A stretch of DNA of 64,000 bases from Aldehydirespirator sp965116665 (GCA_965116665.1 OZ220709.1:2356001-2420000); one strand, 5' to 3'. Positions 1 to 10,271 are shown, counted from the stretch's first letter. Program-made: numbers and translations. Notes: generated from the letters alone by a model not told the origin.

Positions 1-1752
<1,752 letters not shown>

Positions 1753-1874
1753 CGGCGAGGCAATTCCGGCCGGCGGGTCCTGTCACGGGCGCGGCCTGGC
1801 GCCGCAAGCGGCGCCATTCCTTGCCCCCGTGCCACCCCCCGGCCTTGCTGGTCGCGGCTGCTCCGCGTTTCTCG

Positions 1875-2978
1875 CTACTGCGGGGTTACTTCTACGACGG
1901 TTCGGATGCCTTGGGCGGCGCGGAGGCGGTCGAAGCCTTCGTTGACGCCTTCCAGGGGCACCCGGTGGGAGATCATGGACTTGAGGTCCAGTTCGCCGCG
2001 CTGCCACAAGCCGACCAGCAGCGGTATGTCGCGGCTGGGCCAGCAGTCGCCCAGCAGGCTGCCGATCAGCCGCTTCTGCTGGATCATGAACACTGTGGTC
2101 GAGCCGATGTCGGTGGTGTGCTCGGGTGGCGGCGCGCCGACCACCACCGTGGTGCCACCGGATCCGGTGACTCCCACACCCAGGCTCGCGAGGCCGGGCA
2201 CGCCGGCCGTCTCGAAGGCGTAGTCGGCTCCCCGGCCCCCGGTGGCGTCGGCCACCGCGGCCTTCAGCTCGGCCGGGTCTGCCCCCACCGCATCGGTGGC
2301 GCCCAGGCGCAGAGCAGCCTGCCGGCGGGACTCGACCGGGTCGGAGGCGATGATGCGGGAGGCGCCCGCGATGCGGGCTCCCTGCACCGCCGACATCCCG
2401 ACGCCGCCCAGCCCGGTCACCACCACCGTGGACCCCCGCTGTACCGACGCGGTGTTCAGCACGGCGCCCACTCCGGTCTGCACCGCGCAGCCGATCAGGC
2501 ACGCCACCTCCAGAGGCACGCCGTCATCCAGACGGACCACGCCGGAGGCCGGCACCACCGTATGCTCCGCGAACGCGCCCACACCCAGCCCGCGGTGCAC
2601 CAGCTGGCCGCGACGCGAGAACGGCGATGAGGCGTCCGGTCGGGTGCCGGCCACGAAGCTCATGGCCGTAGGGCACCGGCTGGCCTGCTGGCGGGCGCAG
2701 CCGTCGCAGTGCCCGCACGGCGCCAGCGGCGTGATCATCACCTTGTCGCCCTCGGACACGTGGGTGACGCCGTCGCCGACCCCGGCCACCACTCCGGCCG
2801 CCTCGTGGCCCAGCACCGCAGGGAACATGTAGCCGCCCTCGATGATGGTGAGGTCGCTGTGGCAGATACCGCTGTGGCTCACGGCCACGCGCACCTCGCC
2901 TGGTCGGGGGTCGGACAGTTCGAGGTCGTCGACCAGCTCCAGCGGGGCAGACGGGTCGGACAGCAGGGCGGCTCTCAC
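1875..2978 (-). CDS. Zinc-dependent alcohol dehydrogenase
   Basis: MDR-superfamily NAD(P)-dependent dehydrogenase of 367 residues. The N-terminal GroES-like domain has the catalytic zinc signature GHEAAGVV and a preceding CHSD. The structural zinc loop CGHCDGCARQQASRC (C-x2-C-x2-C-x7-C) follows. The Rossmann nucleotide motif is GLGGVGMSAVQGA. Size and both zinc sites are typical of class III-like actinobacterial alcohol dehydrogenases, including the Rxyl_3153 and mycothiol/NDMA-dependent relatives. Substrate is not readable from sequence. It lies convergent to hppA and just downstream of a PfkB kinase on the same strand, but nothing shows that the two act together. Confidence 0.85.
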   Translation of the reverse strand: MRAALLSDPSAPLELVDDLELSDPRPGEVRVAVSHSGICHSDLTIIEGGYMFPAVLGHEAAGVVAGVGDGVTHVSEGDKVMITPLAPCGHCDGCARQQASRCPTAMSFVAGTRPDASSPFSRRGQLVHRGLGVGAFAEHTVVPASGVVRLDDGVPLEVACLIGCAVQTGVGAVLNTASVQRGSTVVVTGLGGVGMSAVQGARIAGASRIIASDPVESRRQAALRLGATDAVGADPAELKAAVADATGGRGADYAFETAGVPGLASLGVGVTGSGGTTVVVGAPPPEHTTDIGSTTVFMIQQKRLIGSLLGDCWPSRDIPLLVGLWQRGELDLKSMISHRVPLEGVNEGFDRLRAAQGIRTVVEVTPQ

Positions 2979-3054
2979 AGCGGCGCCACCCTAGCCCTCA
3001 ACGGAATTGGCAGCCCGTCACCCCCAGACCGGCACCCACCGCTGCCATCTCGCT

Positions 3055-3921
3055 CTAGGAGCCCGCGGGCTCGCCCACCGTGGTCGGGCCCACCCTGGCC
3101 ATCACCAGCGACATCACCCGGTGGGCGGCGTCGACGGCCGCAGCCGGTGTGGCTCCGGCCCGGCGAGACATCAGGTAGCCGGCCACGAACCCGTCGATGG
3201 CCCCGGTGCGGTCCACCACCGTCGTCGGAGCGCTCGACTGCCGGTGCCGGAGACCGTCAGCGGTCATGACGACGGTGCGTTCGGGACCGATCATCACGGT
3301 GCTTCCGCTGCCTTCGACGGGTTCATCTCCGCCGAGTTCCAGGCGGGCGTGATCGCGCGCCGTGAAGATGACCGCGTCGGGCCGGAGGGTCGCTACCAGC
3401 TCCAGGAATGCGGCCGCTCCGAAGTGGGCGACCTCGTCGGCAGCGAGGCCGGTGAGGGTTATGGGAATGCGGCGTTGCTGGGCGGTGGCGACGATGCCGT
3501 ACACCACCGCTGCGAGCGGATCGGCCAGCAGGGACCGGGTCGGCACGAACAGCTGCACCACCCCGTCGAGCACGTCGTCGTCGGCGGAGTCGAGGTTGGC
3601 CGAGGCGCCGCGGTCGATGAGCGCGGTGCGGTACCCCGCCTGCAGCAGGTTGATCGCCACTCCGGTGACGCCGTGGGCGCTCACCCGGGCATCCACCCCG
3701 CGCCGCCGAAGGTCGGCGACCAGCGACTCCCCCACCGCGTCGGCACCAACCTGGCCCACGAAGCGGGCCGCCCCTCCCCGCTCGCAGGTGATGGCCGCGA
3801 CGTTGGCCGCGGACCCGCCCCGCACCCTGACGGTGGAGGCTTCCGCAGTGTGGCCCCGGCCCATCATCTCGGGGAGCTCGACGGTGAACTCCTCGACCAA
3901 GTCTCCGATAGTCAACAGCAT
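3055..3921 (-). CDS. PfkB-family sugar or nucleoside kinase
   Basis: Ribokinase-like kinase of 288 residues. The N-terminal substrate-binding glycines are in GGSAANVAAI (residues ~35-44), and FVGQVGADAVGES matches the second conserved block. The C-terminal anion-hole motif is RTGAIDGFVAGYL, a variant of DTxGAGD that keeps the catalytic aspartate but replaces the usual second Gly with Ile. The sugar specificity is unknown; ribokinase, fructokinase and adenosine-kinase-like functions are all possible. It is divergent from menB, leaving about 77 bp for two promoters. Confidence 0.8.
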   Translation of the reverse strand: MLLTIGDLVEEFTVELPEMMGRGHTAEASTVRVRGGSAANVAAITCERGGAARFVGQVGADAVGESLVADLRRRGVDARVSAHGVTGVAINLLQAGYRTALIDRGASANLDSADDDVLDGVVQLFVPTRSLLADPLAAVVYGIVATAQQRRIPITLTGLAADEVAHFGAAAFLELVATLRPDAVIFTARDHARLELGGDEPVEGSGSTVMIGPERTVVMTADGLRHRQSSAPTTVVDRTGAIDGFVAGYLMSRRAGATPAAAVDAAHRVMSLVMARVGPTTVGEPAGS

Positions 3922-3998
3922 CGCTCTCTGAGGCGGTCACCCTAGAGCCCGCCGTCGCTGGGTGCAGCCGCGACCTGTCGCCGCTGTAGTGTGCCGTC

Positions 3999-4901
3999 GT
4001 GGTCTCAGAGCTCTTCGATCCCGAGGCCTGGCGGACGCTGGACGGTTTCGACGACCTCACCGACGTCACCTACCACCGGGCTGTCGACCAGGGCACGGTG
4101 CGGGTGGCCTTCGACCGTCCCGAGGTCCGCAACGCTTTCCGGCCCCACACCGTGGACGAGCTGTACCGGTGCCTCGACCACGCCCGCATGACCAGCGACG
4201 TCGGCTGCGTGCTGCTGACCGGCAACGGACCGTCGCCCCGCGACGGCGGCTGGGCGTTCTGCTCGGGCGGCGACCAGCGCATCAGGGGCCGCGACGGCTA
4301 CCGGTACGCCGCCGGCGAGACCGGCGACACCATCGACGCCGGCCGCTCGGGCCGGCTGCACATCCTCGAGGTGCAGCGCCTGGTCCGGATGATGCCCAAG
4401 GTGGTGATCGCGGTGGTGCCGGGCTGGGCCGTCGGCGGTGGCCACAGCCTCCACGCGGTGGCCGACCTGACCCTGGCCAGCGAGGAGCACGGCCTGTTCA
4501 AGCAGACCGACACCGACGTGGCCAGCTTCGACGGCGGCTTCGGCTCGGCCTACCTGGCCAAGCTGATCGGACAGAAGCGGGCCCGTGAGATCTTCTTCCT
4601 GGGGCGCACCTACTCGGCCCAGCAGGCCCACGAGATGGGCATGGTCAATGCGGTGGTCCCCCACGCCGAGTTGGAGGCGGTGGCCCTGGAGTGGGCGTCG
4701 GAGATCAACGCCAAGAGCCCGACCTCCCAGCGGATGGTCAAGTTCGCGCTGAACCTGACCGACGACGGCCTGATCGGTCAGCAGGTGTTCGCGGGCGAGG
4801 CCACCCGGTTGGCCTACATGACCGACGAGGCCGCCGAAGGCCGCGACGCCTTCCTAAACAAGCGCCCCCCAGACTGGTCCCCCTTCGGCTGGCACTACTA
4901 A
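3999..4901 (+). CDS. menB: 1,4-dihydroxy-2-naphthoyl-CoA synthase
   Basis: Crotonase-fold enzyme that closes the second ring of menaquinone precursors, converting o-succinylbenzoyl-CoA to DHNA-CoA. MenB hallmarks are present: DRPEVRNAFRPHTVDEL near residue 40, the CSGGDQ oxyanion segment, the insertion around RDGYRYAAGE, WAVGGGHSLH, the FDGGFGSAYLAKLIGQKRAR stretch, and the C-terminal PPDWSPF. At 300 residues it is normal for actinobacteria. The GTG at 3999 is chosen because it begins the conserved N-terminus. No other men genes are nearby. It implies a menaquinone-based respiratory chain. Confidence 0.95.
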   Translation: MVSELFDPEAWRTLDGFDDLTDVTYHRAVDQGTVRVAFDRPEVRNAFRPHTVDELYRCLDHARMTSDVGCVLLTGNGPSPRDGGWAFCSGGDQRIRGRDGYRYAAGETGDTIDAGRSGRLHILEVQRLVRMMPKVVIAVVPGWAVGGGHSLHAVADLTLASEEHGLFKQTDTDVASFDGGFGSAYLAKLIGQKRAREIFFLGRTYSAQQAHEMGMVNAVVPHAELEAVALEWASEINAKSPTSQRMVKFALNLTDDGLIGQQVFAGEATRLAYMTDEAAEGRDAFLNKRPPDWSPFGWHY

Positions 4902-4950
4902 CCCAATAGGCGGGCAGTGTGCGCCGGTCCGTTCGACCCGCCAGGCGGGA

Positions 4951-5277
4951 GACGCCGGTGCTCGCTTGCGAGCGAGTAGGGCGAAGCCCGTGCGAGCAAG
5001 CGAGTACCGGTGGCCACCCGCCGGGAAGCGAGTACCGGTGGCCACCCGCCGGGAAGCGAGCACCAGTGGCCGACCCGATAGGCGGGAGACGCCGGTGCTC
5101 GCTTGGGAGCGAGTAGGGCGAAGCCCGTGCGAGCAAGCGAGTACCGGTGGCCACCCGCCGGGAAGCGAGCACCAGTGGCCGACCCGATAGGCGGGAGACG
5201 CCGGTGCTCGCTTGGGAGCGAGTAGGGCGAAGCCCGTGCGAGCAAGCGAGTACCGGTGGCCACCCGCCGGGAAGCGA
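4951..5277. repeat. Tandem 109-bp palindromic intergenic repeat, three copies
   Basis: Three copies begin at 4951, 5088 and 5197. Copies 2 and 3 are 109 bp apart. Copy 1 is 137 bp long because a 28-bp piece (starting taccggtggccaccc) is duplicated inside it. Each unit holds a near-perfect inverted repeat (CCGGTGCTCGCTTG against CAAGCGAGTACCGG) around the core TAGGGCGAAGCCCG (4977, 5114, 5223). The array fills the gap between the convergent menB and acyl-CoA dehydrogenase genes. The same core recurs at 8596 between another convergent pair. A REP/BIME-like or terminator-like element is likely; no open frame in it looks like protein. Confidence 0.85.
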
Positions 5278-5292
5278 GGTGCCCGTCGGCGC

Positions 5293-6411
5293 TCAGCTGG
5301 GGCGGGGTTCGCGGGGCAGCCGGAGGACTCGCTCTCCGAGGATGTTCCGCAGGATGGCGGACGTGCCGCCCTGGATGGTGTAGGCGGGCGCGTAGCAGAT
5401 GGAGTTCGGCACCACGTCGCCCACGGTGGCGGCCGGGCCCAGCACCCGGGCCGCGAACTGGGCCACCCGCTGCTCGTGCTCGGTGCAGTACGCCTTGGTG
5501 CCCGCGCTGAAGTCGGCGCCGCCCTGGCCCAGCGCGCCCCGGTAGACCATGAGCCGCCCGAGCCGGTAGCCGGTCTCGATGGCCGCGATCTCCTGGCGGG
5601 TCCGCGGATCGGAGAGGTCGGCGTGCTCGAGGGCGAGGTCGTACAGCGGCCGGTTGGACACCAGCCGGTCGATGCCTCCCCGCTCGTAGCCGAGCTGCAC
5701 CATCGTCTGCTTGAAAGCGCCGCCCTCGGCGCCCACAAGGTTGGATGCCGGCACCCGCACGTCGGTCAGGAAGATCTCGCAGAAGTGCGACGTGCCCACC
5801 ATGTCGCGCACCGGGCGCACCTCGATGCCGTCGAGGTCCATGGGCACGATGAGCTCGCTGAGGCCCCGATGCGGCGGCCCCTCGGTGCTGGTGCGGCAGA
5901 TCAGGTAGCAATACTCGGCGCTGGCCGCGCCGCTGGTCCAGATCTTCTGCCCGTTGACGATGTAGTGGTCGCCGTCACGGACCGCGGCCGTCTTCAGTGA
6001 GGCCAGGTCCGACCCGGCGTCGGGCTCGCTCATCCCGATGCACCACGTGGCCTCGCCCGACAGCATCCCGCCCAGGAACTCTGCCTTCTGGCTGTCAGTG
6101 CCGTGGAGGTAGATGGAGGGGCCCATCTGCCGGTCCGCGAACCAGCTCGCCGCGATCGGCGCGCCGGCGCTGATCATCTCCTCGGCCATGATGATTCGCT
6201 CTATGCCGGGACGCCCGCCCCCGCCGTAGGTGACCGGCCACGTCATGCCGATCCAGCCCTCAGCCGCCAGGATCTTGGAGAACTCCTTGGAGTGGCCGTT
6301 GATCCACGAGTCGTGCCACCGTCCGTAGTCGGCGACTCCCTGCGCGGCGACGGCACGGGCTCGGGCCCGCAGCTGCTCCCATTCGGGCTCCATGGCAAAG
6401 TCCAGGCTCAT
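5293..6411 (-). CDS. Acyl-CoA dehydrogenase family protein
   Basis: FAD-dependent acyl-CoA dehydrogenase of 372 residues. N-terminal helical domain: TWPVTYGGGG and ERIIMAEEM. Central FAD-binding block: CIGMSEPDAGSDLASLKTAA, then GQKIWTSGA. C-terminal block: QGGTSAILRNILGERVLRLPR. The position that carries the catalytic glutamate in medium-chain enzymes (YEGT) reads QGGT here. This is common in sterol- and side-chain-type FadE proteins, which use a glutamate elsewhere or work as a heteromeric partner. Substrate is not assignable. The 3' end abuts the 109-bp repeat array. Confidence 0.88.
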   Translation of the reverse strand: MSLDFAMEPEWEQLRARARAVAAQGVADYGRWHDSWINGHSKEFSKILAAEGWIGMTWPVTYGGGGRPGIERIIMAEEMISAGAPIAASWFADRQMGPSIYLHGTDSQKAEFLGGMLSGEATWCIGMSEPDAGSDLASLKTAAVRDGDHYIVNGQKIWTSGAASAEYCYLICRTSTEGPPHRGLSELIVPMDLDGIEVRPVRDMVGTSHFCEIFLTDVRVPASNLVGAEGGAFKQTMVQLGYERGGIDRLVSNRPLYDLALEHADLSDPRTRQEIAAIETGYRLGRLMVYRGALGQGGADFSAGTKAYCTEHEQRVAQFAARVLGPAATVGDVVPNSICYAPAYTIQGGTSAILRNILGERVLRLPREPRPS

Positions 6412-6424
6412 GGGCGGGCTGGGA

Positions 6425-7603
6425 TCAGGTGACTGCGGTATTGACGAAGGCGGCGACGGTCTCGATGTGCGATGTCAGCGGGAAGAGGTCGACCACGGTC
6501 CAGCGATCCAGGGCGTAACCGGAATCGACCAGGCTGCGGGCGTCCCTCGCGAACGACGACGGATCGCAGCTGACCAGCACTACCAGTTGCGGCCGGCACG
6601 ACAGCAGGGGCCGCACCGCGCTGTCTCCCAGCCCGGTGCGGGAGGGGTCGGCCACCACGACGCTGGCCGGCGATGCCCGCCATTTCTCCACCGGGATCTT
6701 CAGCACCTTGGCTCCGTCGCCCAGATTGACTCTGGCGTCGGCCGCGGCGTCGGCGCTGCGCTCGATGGCGGTGACCCTGCGTTCTGCGCCCACCGTGCCC
6801 GCGAACAGCCCGACTCCGGCGTAGGCGTCGATCATCGGCCCGTCGGTGGCCAGGGCCTCCACCATCTCGTCCACCTCGGCCACCAGCGCCTCTGCGCCCG
6901 CAGGCCGGTTCTGGAAGAACGACCGGGCCGAGATCCTCCAGCGGCGACCCGACACCTCCTCGTGGATCCAGGCCCGGCGGCTGGAGTCGAGCTCGTCGGT
7001 GCCGACCACCATCACATCGTCGGGCACCGACACCTCCCCCACCGTGGGGTTCACCACCACCAGCCGCTCGCCGGTGCGGGATCCCACCCTGATGATCACG
7101 CCGTCAGCGGCGCCGTAGCGGCCCTCCACCAGCAACTCCTCCGCCGCGTCGTCCACCGCCCCGCAGTCATCGGGGATCACCACATCGTGGCTGCAGCGGG
7201 CCATGAACCCGGCCCGGCCCTCCACCACCCTGGCCCGGACCGTGGTGCGGCCCCGGTCGACGTCCAGCATCCTCAACTGGGGAGCGGGTGCGTCCACGCC
7301 GTACCGGGTGAGCTGATCCACCACTATCGAGGCCTTCATGCGCATCTGGGCCCGAGCGTCGACGTGGAGCATGTCGCAGCCGCCGCAGCCTTCGAGATGG
7401 TGCTCGCAAGCCACCGGAACTCGGTCTGACGACGCCTCGATCACGTCGATCACCCTGGCTCGCGCCCAGCGCCGATCGATGGTGTGGATCTCAGCGGTGA
7501 CGAGTTCGCCCGGCAGGGCACCCTCGACGAACACGACTCGCCCGTCGGAGCCCCTCGCCACCCCGACGCCGTCGCGCGCCGTGGCCGTCACCCGCAACTC
7601 CAC
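6425..7603 (-). CDS. TRAM-domain class I SAM-dependent RNA (uracil-5-)methyltransferase, RlmD/RumA-like
   Basis: Predicted to methylate uridine-C5 in rRNA or tRNA. Domains in order: an N-terminal TRAM/OB fold (VELRVTATARDGVGVAR onward), an Fe-S-type cysteine cluster (CEHHLEGCGGCDML), a central domain, then the Rossmann methyltransferase with MIDAYAGVGLFAG as the SAM motif, DPSRTGLG, and the catalytic cysteine in VSCDPSSFARD. The frame is open to a possible start at 7675, but family similarity begins at the GTG at 7603, which I prefer. About 13 bp from the acyl-CoA dehydrogenase on the same strand. RlmD, RlmC and TrmA cannot be told apart by eye. Confidence 0.85.
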   Translation of the reverse strand: MELRVTATARDGVGVARGSDGRVVFVEGALPGELVTAEIHTIDRRWARARVIDVIEASSDRVPVACEHHLEGCGGCDMLHVDARAQMRMKASIVVDQLTRYGVDAPAPQLRMLDVDRGRTTVRARVVEGRAGFMARCSHDVVIPDDCGAVDDAAEELLVEGRYGAADGVIIRVGSRTGERLVVVNPTVGEVSVPDDVMVVGTDELDSSRRAWIHEEVSGRRWRISARSFFQNRPAGAEALVAEVDEMVEALATDGPMIDAYAGVGLFAGTVGAERRVTAIERSADAAADARVNLGDGAKVLKIPVEKWRASPASVVVADPSRTGLGDSAVRPLLSCRPQLVVLVSCDPSSFARDARSLVDSGYALDRWTVVDLFPLTSHIETVAAFVNTAVT

Positions 7604-7728
7604 GACGCGACGGTATCGGCACCACCGGCGATAGCGACCAACGTTCCCGACACACGTGTCTACGGCCGCCTGCACGCCCGCCCGGCCATTCGCCCGGCCT
7701 TTTGCCGCGTTGTTGGGTTTGGGCTCGT

Positions 7729-7880
7729 CTAGGGTGCGAGCGCCAATTCGTGAGGCGTCTTCGCGTTGCGAGGGAGTGATTCCCGCTCTAGTTCGCTGCG
7801 CTCACGGGCCGCTCGGGCCACGGCCTCGCCCGTATGGACCGGATTCGCTCGCCGGTCCCTCGGCCTCTAGGGTGCGAGCG
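7729..7880 (+). repeat. Duplicated 14-bp motif upstream of rpe
   Basis: CTAGGGTGCGAGCG occurs at 7729-7742 and again at 7867-7880, where it runs into the GTG start of rpe. The 125 bp between them contain no supported gene. The duplication could be a remnant of a small tandem duplication of the rpe leader. No clear promoter hexamers are seen. Confidence 0.5.
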
Positions 7881-8536
7881 TGGTTGTGGAGATCGCTCCC
7901 TCGATGCTCGCGGCCGACGCTGCCCGTCTGGGCGACGAGTGCCGGTCGGTCGCCGAGGCCGGCGCCCACCGGGTCCACTGGGACGTGATGGACGGCGTGT
8001 TCGTGCCCAACCTGACGTTCGGCCCCGATGTGGTGGCCGCCTGCCGGCCGCTGGTGGACCTGCCCTTCGAGGCTCACCTGATGGTGGTGAAGCCCGACGA
8101 GCTCGCCCCCCTCTACGTCGAGGCCGGCTGCGAGACGGTGCTGATCCACGTCGAGACGTGCCCGCATCTGCACCGCTCGCTGGCCGCCATTTCCGAGGCC
8201 GGCGCCCGCTGCGGCGTGGTGATCAACCCCCACACGCCGGCGTCGAGCATCTCCGAGGTGATCCAGATGATCGACGAGGTGCTGGTGATGACGGTCAACC
8301 CGGGCTTCGGGGGCCAGCGCTACATCGCCTCCGTCGAGTCGAAGATCGCGGCGGTGCGGGCCATGATCGACGTCTCCGGGCGCGCTATCGACCTGGAGGT
8401 CGACGGCGGTATCACCGCGGTCACCGCTCCCGCGGCGGTCGCGGCCGGGGCCAACGTGCTGGTCGCGGGTTCAGCCGTGTTCGGTCACCGCGAGGGCCCG
8501 GCCATCGCCATCAAGGAACTGTCGGCCAGCGTCTGA
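7880..8536 (+). CDS. rpe: Ribulose-phosphate 3-epimerase
   Basis: Interconverts ribulose-5-phosphate and xylulose-5-phosphate in the pentose phosphate pathway. TIM-barrel protein of 218 residues, the normal family length. Signatures: IAPSMLAAD at the start, HWDVMDGVFVPNLTFGP with catalytic Asp and metal His, AHLMV, MTVNPGFGGQ, and EVDGGI with the second catalytic Asp. The GTG at 7880 is used as the start because EIAPSML follows directly. It is divergent from the RNA methyltransferase gene. Confidence 0.96.
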   Translation: MVVEIAPSMLAADAARLGDECRSVAEAGAHRVHWDVMDGVFVPNLTFGPDVVAACRPLVDLPFEAHLMVVKPDELAPLYVEAGCETVLIHVETCPHLHRSLAAISEAGARCGVVINPHTPASSISEVIQMIDEVLVMTVNPGFGGQRYIASVESKIAAVRAMIDVSGRAIDLEVDGGITAVTAPAAVAAGANVLVAGSAVFGHREGPAIAIKELSASV

Positions 8537-8558
8537 AGCGCTCACCGCGCGACGCCAG

Positions 8559-8652
8559 GCGGAGGGGGCGCACGAAGTCCGACCTGGCCGAACGATAGGG
8601 CGAAGCCCGCTGAGGCCAGTCGGAGCTTCGTCGAAGCGCCCTCCGCCCGCTG
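8559..8652. repeat. Large imperfect palindrome sharing the core of the 109-bp repeat family
   Basis: Between convergent rpe and clpP. Arms of about 32 nt (starting GGCGGAGGGGGCGC and ending GCGCCCTCCGCC, with inner GAAGTCCGACCTGGCC against GGCCAGTCGGAGCTTC) surround the core TAGGGCGAAGCCCG at 8596-8609. The core is identical to that in the 4951-5277 array, although the arms differ. A bidirectional terminator or a REP-like element fits the convergent location. There is no T-tract. Confidence 0.7.
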
Positions 8653-8660
8653 GGGGCGGC

Positions 8661-9290
8661 TCAGAGCATCTCGCCGCGCTTGACGATCACGTGGTCGATG
8701 ATGCCGTATTCCATGGCCTCCTCCGCGGTGAACCAGCGGTCGCGGTCGGAGTCGGCCTCGATCTGCTCGACGGTCTGCCCGGTGTGGTGGGCGATGCGCT
8801 CCTGCAGCAGCTTCTTGGTGTAGGCCATCTGCTCGGCCTGGATGGCGATGTCGGTGGCCTGGCCCCGCACCCCTCCGAGGGGCTGGTGCATCATGATCCG
8901 GGCGTGCGGCAGCGCGTAGCGCTTGCCCGGGGCGCCGGCGCACAGCAGGAACTGACCCATCGACGCGCCGAGCCCGATGCAGATCGTGCCCACCTCGGGC
9001 TGGATGAACTGCATGGTGTCGTAGATGGCCATGCCCGAGGTGACCGAGCCGCCGGGGCTGTTGATGTACAGCCAGATGGGCTTGCTGGCGTCCTGGCCCT
9101 CCAGGTACAGCAGCTGGGCCATGATGAAGTTGGCGATCTCGTCGTTGACGTCGGAGCCGAGCACGACGATGCGGTCCTGCAGCAGCCGGTTGTAGACCTC
9201 GCTCTGGCGGTTGGAGGCCAAGGTCGGCGTGTCGAATCCGACTTCGGCGGGATCGGGCCGGAGCGAGGGCGGCAGTGATTGCGAGCTCAT
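8661..9290 (-). CDS. clpP: ATP-dependent Clp protease proteolytic subunit
   Basis: Serine protease subunit of the Clp machine, 209 residues from the chosen start. Catalytic triad: Ser in GLGASMGQFLL, His in MMHQPLGG, Asp in EADSDRDRWFTAEEA. Substrate-strand motif: INSPGGSVTSG. I start at the ATG at 9290 (MSSQSLPP) because the longer frame to 9338 adds only low-complexity residues. Actinobacteria usually have two adjacent clpP genes and clpX; neither is here, so this is probably an isolated paralogue. Confidence 0.95.
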   Translation of the reverse strand: MSSQSLPPSLRPDPAEVGFDTPTLASNRQSEVYNRLLQDRIVVLGSDVNDEIANFIMAQLLYLEGQDASKPIWLYINSPGGSVTSGMAIYDTMQFIQPEVGTICIGLGASMGQFLLCAGAPGKRYALPHARIMMHQPLGGVRGQATDIAIQAEQMAYTKKLLQERIAHHTGQTVEQIEADSDRDRWFTAEEAMEYGIIDHVIVKRGEML

Positions 9291-9344
9291 GGCGCGCAGG
9301 CTACCGCCCCCTCCCCGACGATCCCCTCGTGCGGACAATCAGGG

Positions 9345-9390
9345 CAGATTTTGCTGATTGTTTCTGCTATTTTGATGTTGTTTGTCTCAC
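9345..9390. promoter_or_regulatory. AT-rich patch between divergent clpP and tRNA-Leu
   Basis: The only clearly AT-rich stretch in this part of the window (around tttctgctattttgatgttg). It lies where promoters for clpP (leftward) and tRNA-Leu (rightward) must be. I could not fix -10 and -35 boxes with confidence. Confidence 0.35.
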
Positions 9391-9455
9391 CTCACACCGC
9401 AACCCGATCCTGCGAACCTGACGGCCCCGGGCCGCGGGCTAGCCTGACTGGGTTC

Positions 9456-9540
9456 GCGGACGTGGCGGAATCTGGCAGACGCGCTGGGTTTAGGTCCCAG
9501 TACCCACAAGGGTGTGGGGGTTCGAATCCCCCCGTCCGCA
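9456..9540 (+). tRNA. tRNA-Leu (anticodon UAG)
   Basis: 85-nt class II tRNA. Acceptor stem GCGGACG pairs with CGTCCGC. The anticodon stem CTGGG/CCCAG encloses the loop TTTAGGT, with TAG at 9491-9493. A long variable arm and the T loop GGTTCGAATCC follow. Discriminator A at 9540; CCA is not encoded. It marks the left edge of an accessory island, and tRNA-Leu genes are common integration sites, but I found no second copy of its 3' end. Confidence 0.95.
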
Positions 9541-9666
9541 CGACGGATCGATCCGAACCTAAAGGGTTCATCGATCCAAACCAAGGCAAGACGCGGTCGT
9601 CTTGGGGCGCAGTGGCAGCCATTGACCCGGTTTGGCGGCCGGAGGATGCCGTTGGACACTTCGCTG

Positions 9667-9710
9667 GGCCGTGCTGGGGTGCGCGTGGGCGCGGCGAAGC
9701 TGACGGCGTG
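9667..9710 (+). repeat. Left copy of a 44-bp imperfect direct repeat
   Basis: Matches 17151-17194 at about 38 of 44 positions. Both start GGCCGT and end GGCTGACGGCGTG or AGCTGACGGCGTG. The two copies bracket the block with the restriction-modification gene and the exonuclease. They may be ends or a duplication scar of a mobile unit. Confidence 0.55.
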
Positions 9711-9727
9711 AGACCGTCAGCTTCGCC
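9693..9727. terminator. Perfect 14-bp inverted repeat, terminator-like hairpin
   Basis: GGCGAAGCTGACGG and its exact complement CCGTCAGCTTCGCC are separated by seven nucleotides. It lies downstream of tRNA-Leu and just past the 3' end of the leftward acidic-repeat gene, so it may end transcription in one or both directions. No T-run follows. Confidence 0.6.
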
Positions 9728-9745
9728 GTCAGGGTCGACGACTTG

Positions 9746-10261
9746 CTATGAGGGTGGCCTTGGGCGCTTGTGGCCGGTGGCGACTGATCCGCCACTGTCA
9801 TCGGGCCTGCGGGGCGCTGTCTGGGGCAGTTTGGGAGGATCTGAGATGGGCTCTTCTGCGGCGGGCGCGGCTTCATCGGGCTGAGCGTCATCCGTGGCTG
9901 CGGCCTCGTCGGTCTGCTCGGCCTCGACCATCGCGGTCCCGTCGGCGGGCTCAGGCTCGACTGGCTCGGCCTCATTGACGGCCTCGACCATCGCGGTCCC
10001 GTCGGCGGGCTCGGCCTCGACTGGCTCGGCCTCATTGACGGGCTCGACCATCGCGGTCCCGTCGGCGGGCTCGGCCTCGGCCGGCTCGGCCTCATTGACG
10101 GGCTCGAGTGTGTCATCGGTCGGTTCGGTGTCATCGGTCGGTTCGGTGTCATCGACTGGCGCGTCTGCGCCCTGGGGGTGGGTGGCTTGTTGCTGTCGGT
10201 GTCGCTTCAGCAGCCCTTGGACTTCTTTGATTTCTTGGTCCATTGTCGTTTGGAGGTTCAT
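9746..10261 (-). CDS. Acidic repeat protein of unknown function
   Basis: Not recognised. From the ATG at 10261 it encodes 171 residues. A short charged N-terminus (MDQEIKEVQGLLKRHRQQQ, possibly helical) is followed by TEPTDD repeats, then three 20-residue repeats of the type EPVNEAEPVEAEPADGTAMV, then a Pro/Ala/Asp/Glu-rich tail. There is no signal peptide or membrane segment. The longer frame to 10351 overlaps an antisense HTH remnant and looks less likely. Composition is extreme, so expression is uncertain, but the antisense frames look less protein-like. Confidence 0.4.
   Translation of the reverse strand: MNLQTTMDQEIKEVQGLLKRHRQQQATHPQGADAPVDDTEPTDDTEPTDDTLEPVNEAEPAEAEPADGTAMVEPVNEAEPVEAEPADGTAMVEAVNEAEPVEPEPADGTAMVEAEQTDEAAATDDAQPDEAAPAAEEPISDPPKLPQTAPRRPDDSGGSVATGHKRPRPPS
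9921..10100. repeat. Three tandem 60-bp repeats
   Basis: Units at 9921-9980, 9981-10040 and 10041-10100, each starting with G[CG]CTCGACCATCGCGGTC, differ at few positions. The period of 60 is a multiple of three and keeps the acidic protein in frame. Confidence 0.85.
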
Positions 10262-10271
10262 CACGACAAAG

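Noticed and set aside
4902..5277. CRISPR array read from the direct repeats after menB
   Set aside because: The units are 109 bp and contiguous, without short repeats separated by unique spacers. They are palindromic tandem copies.
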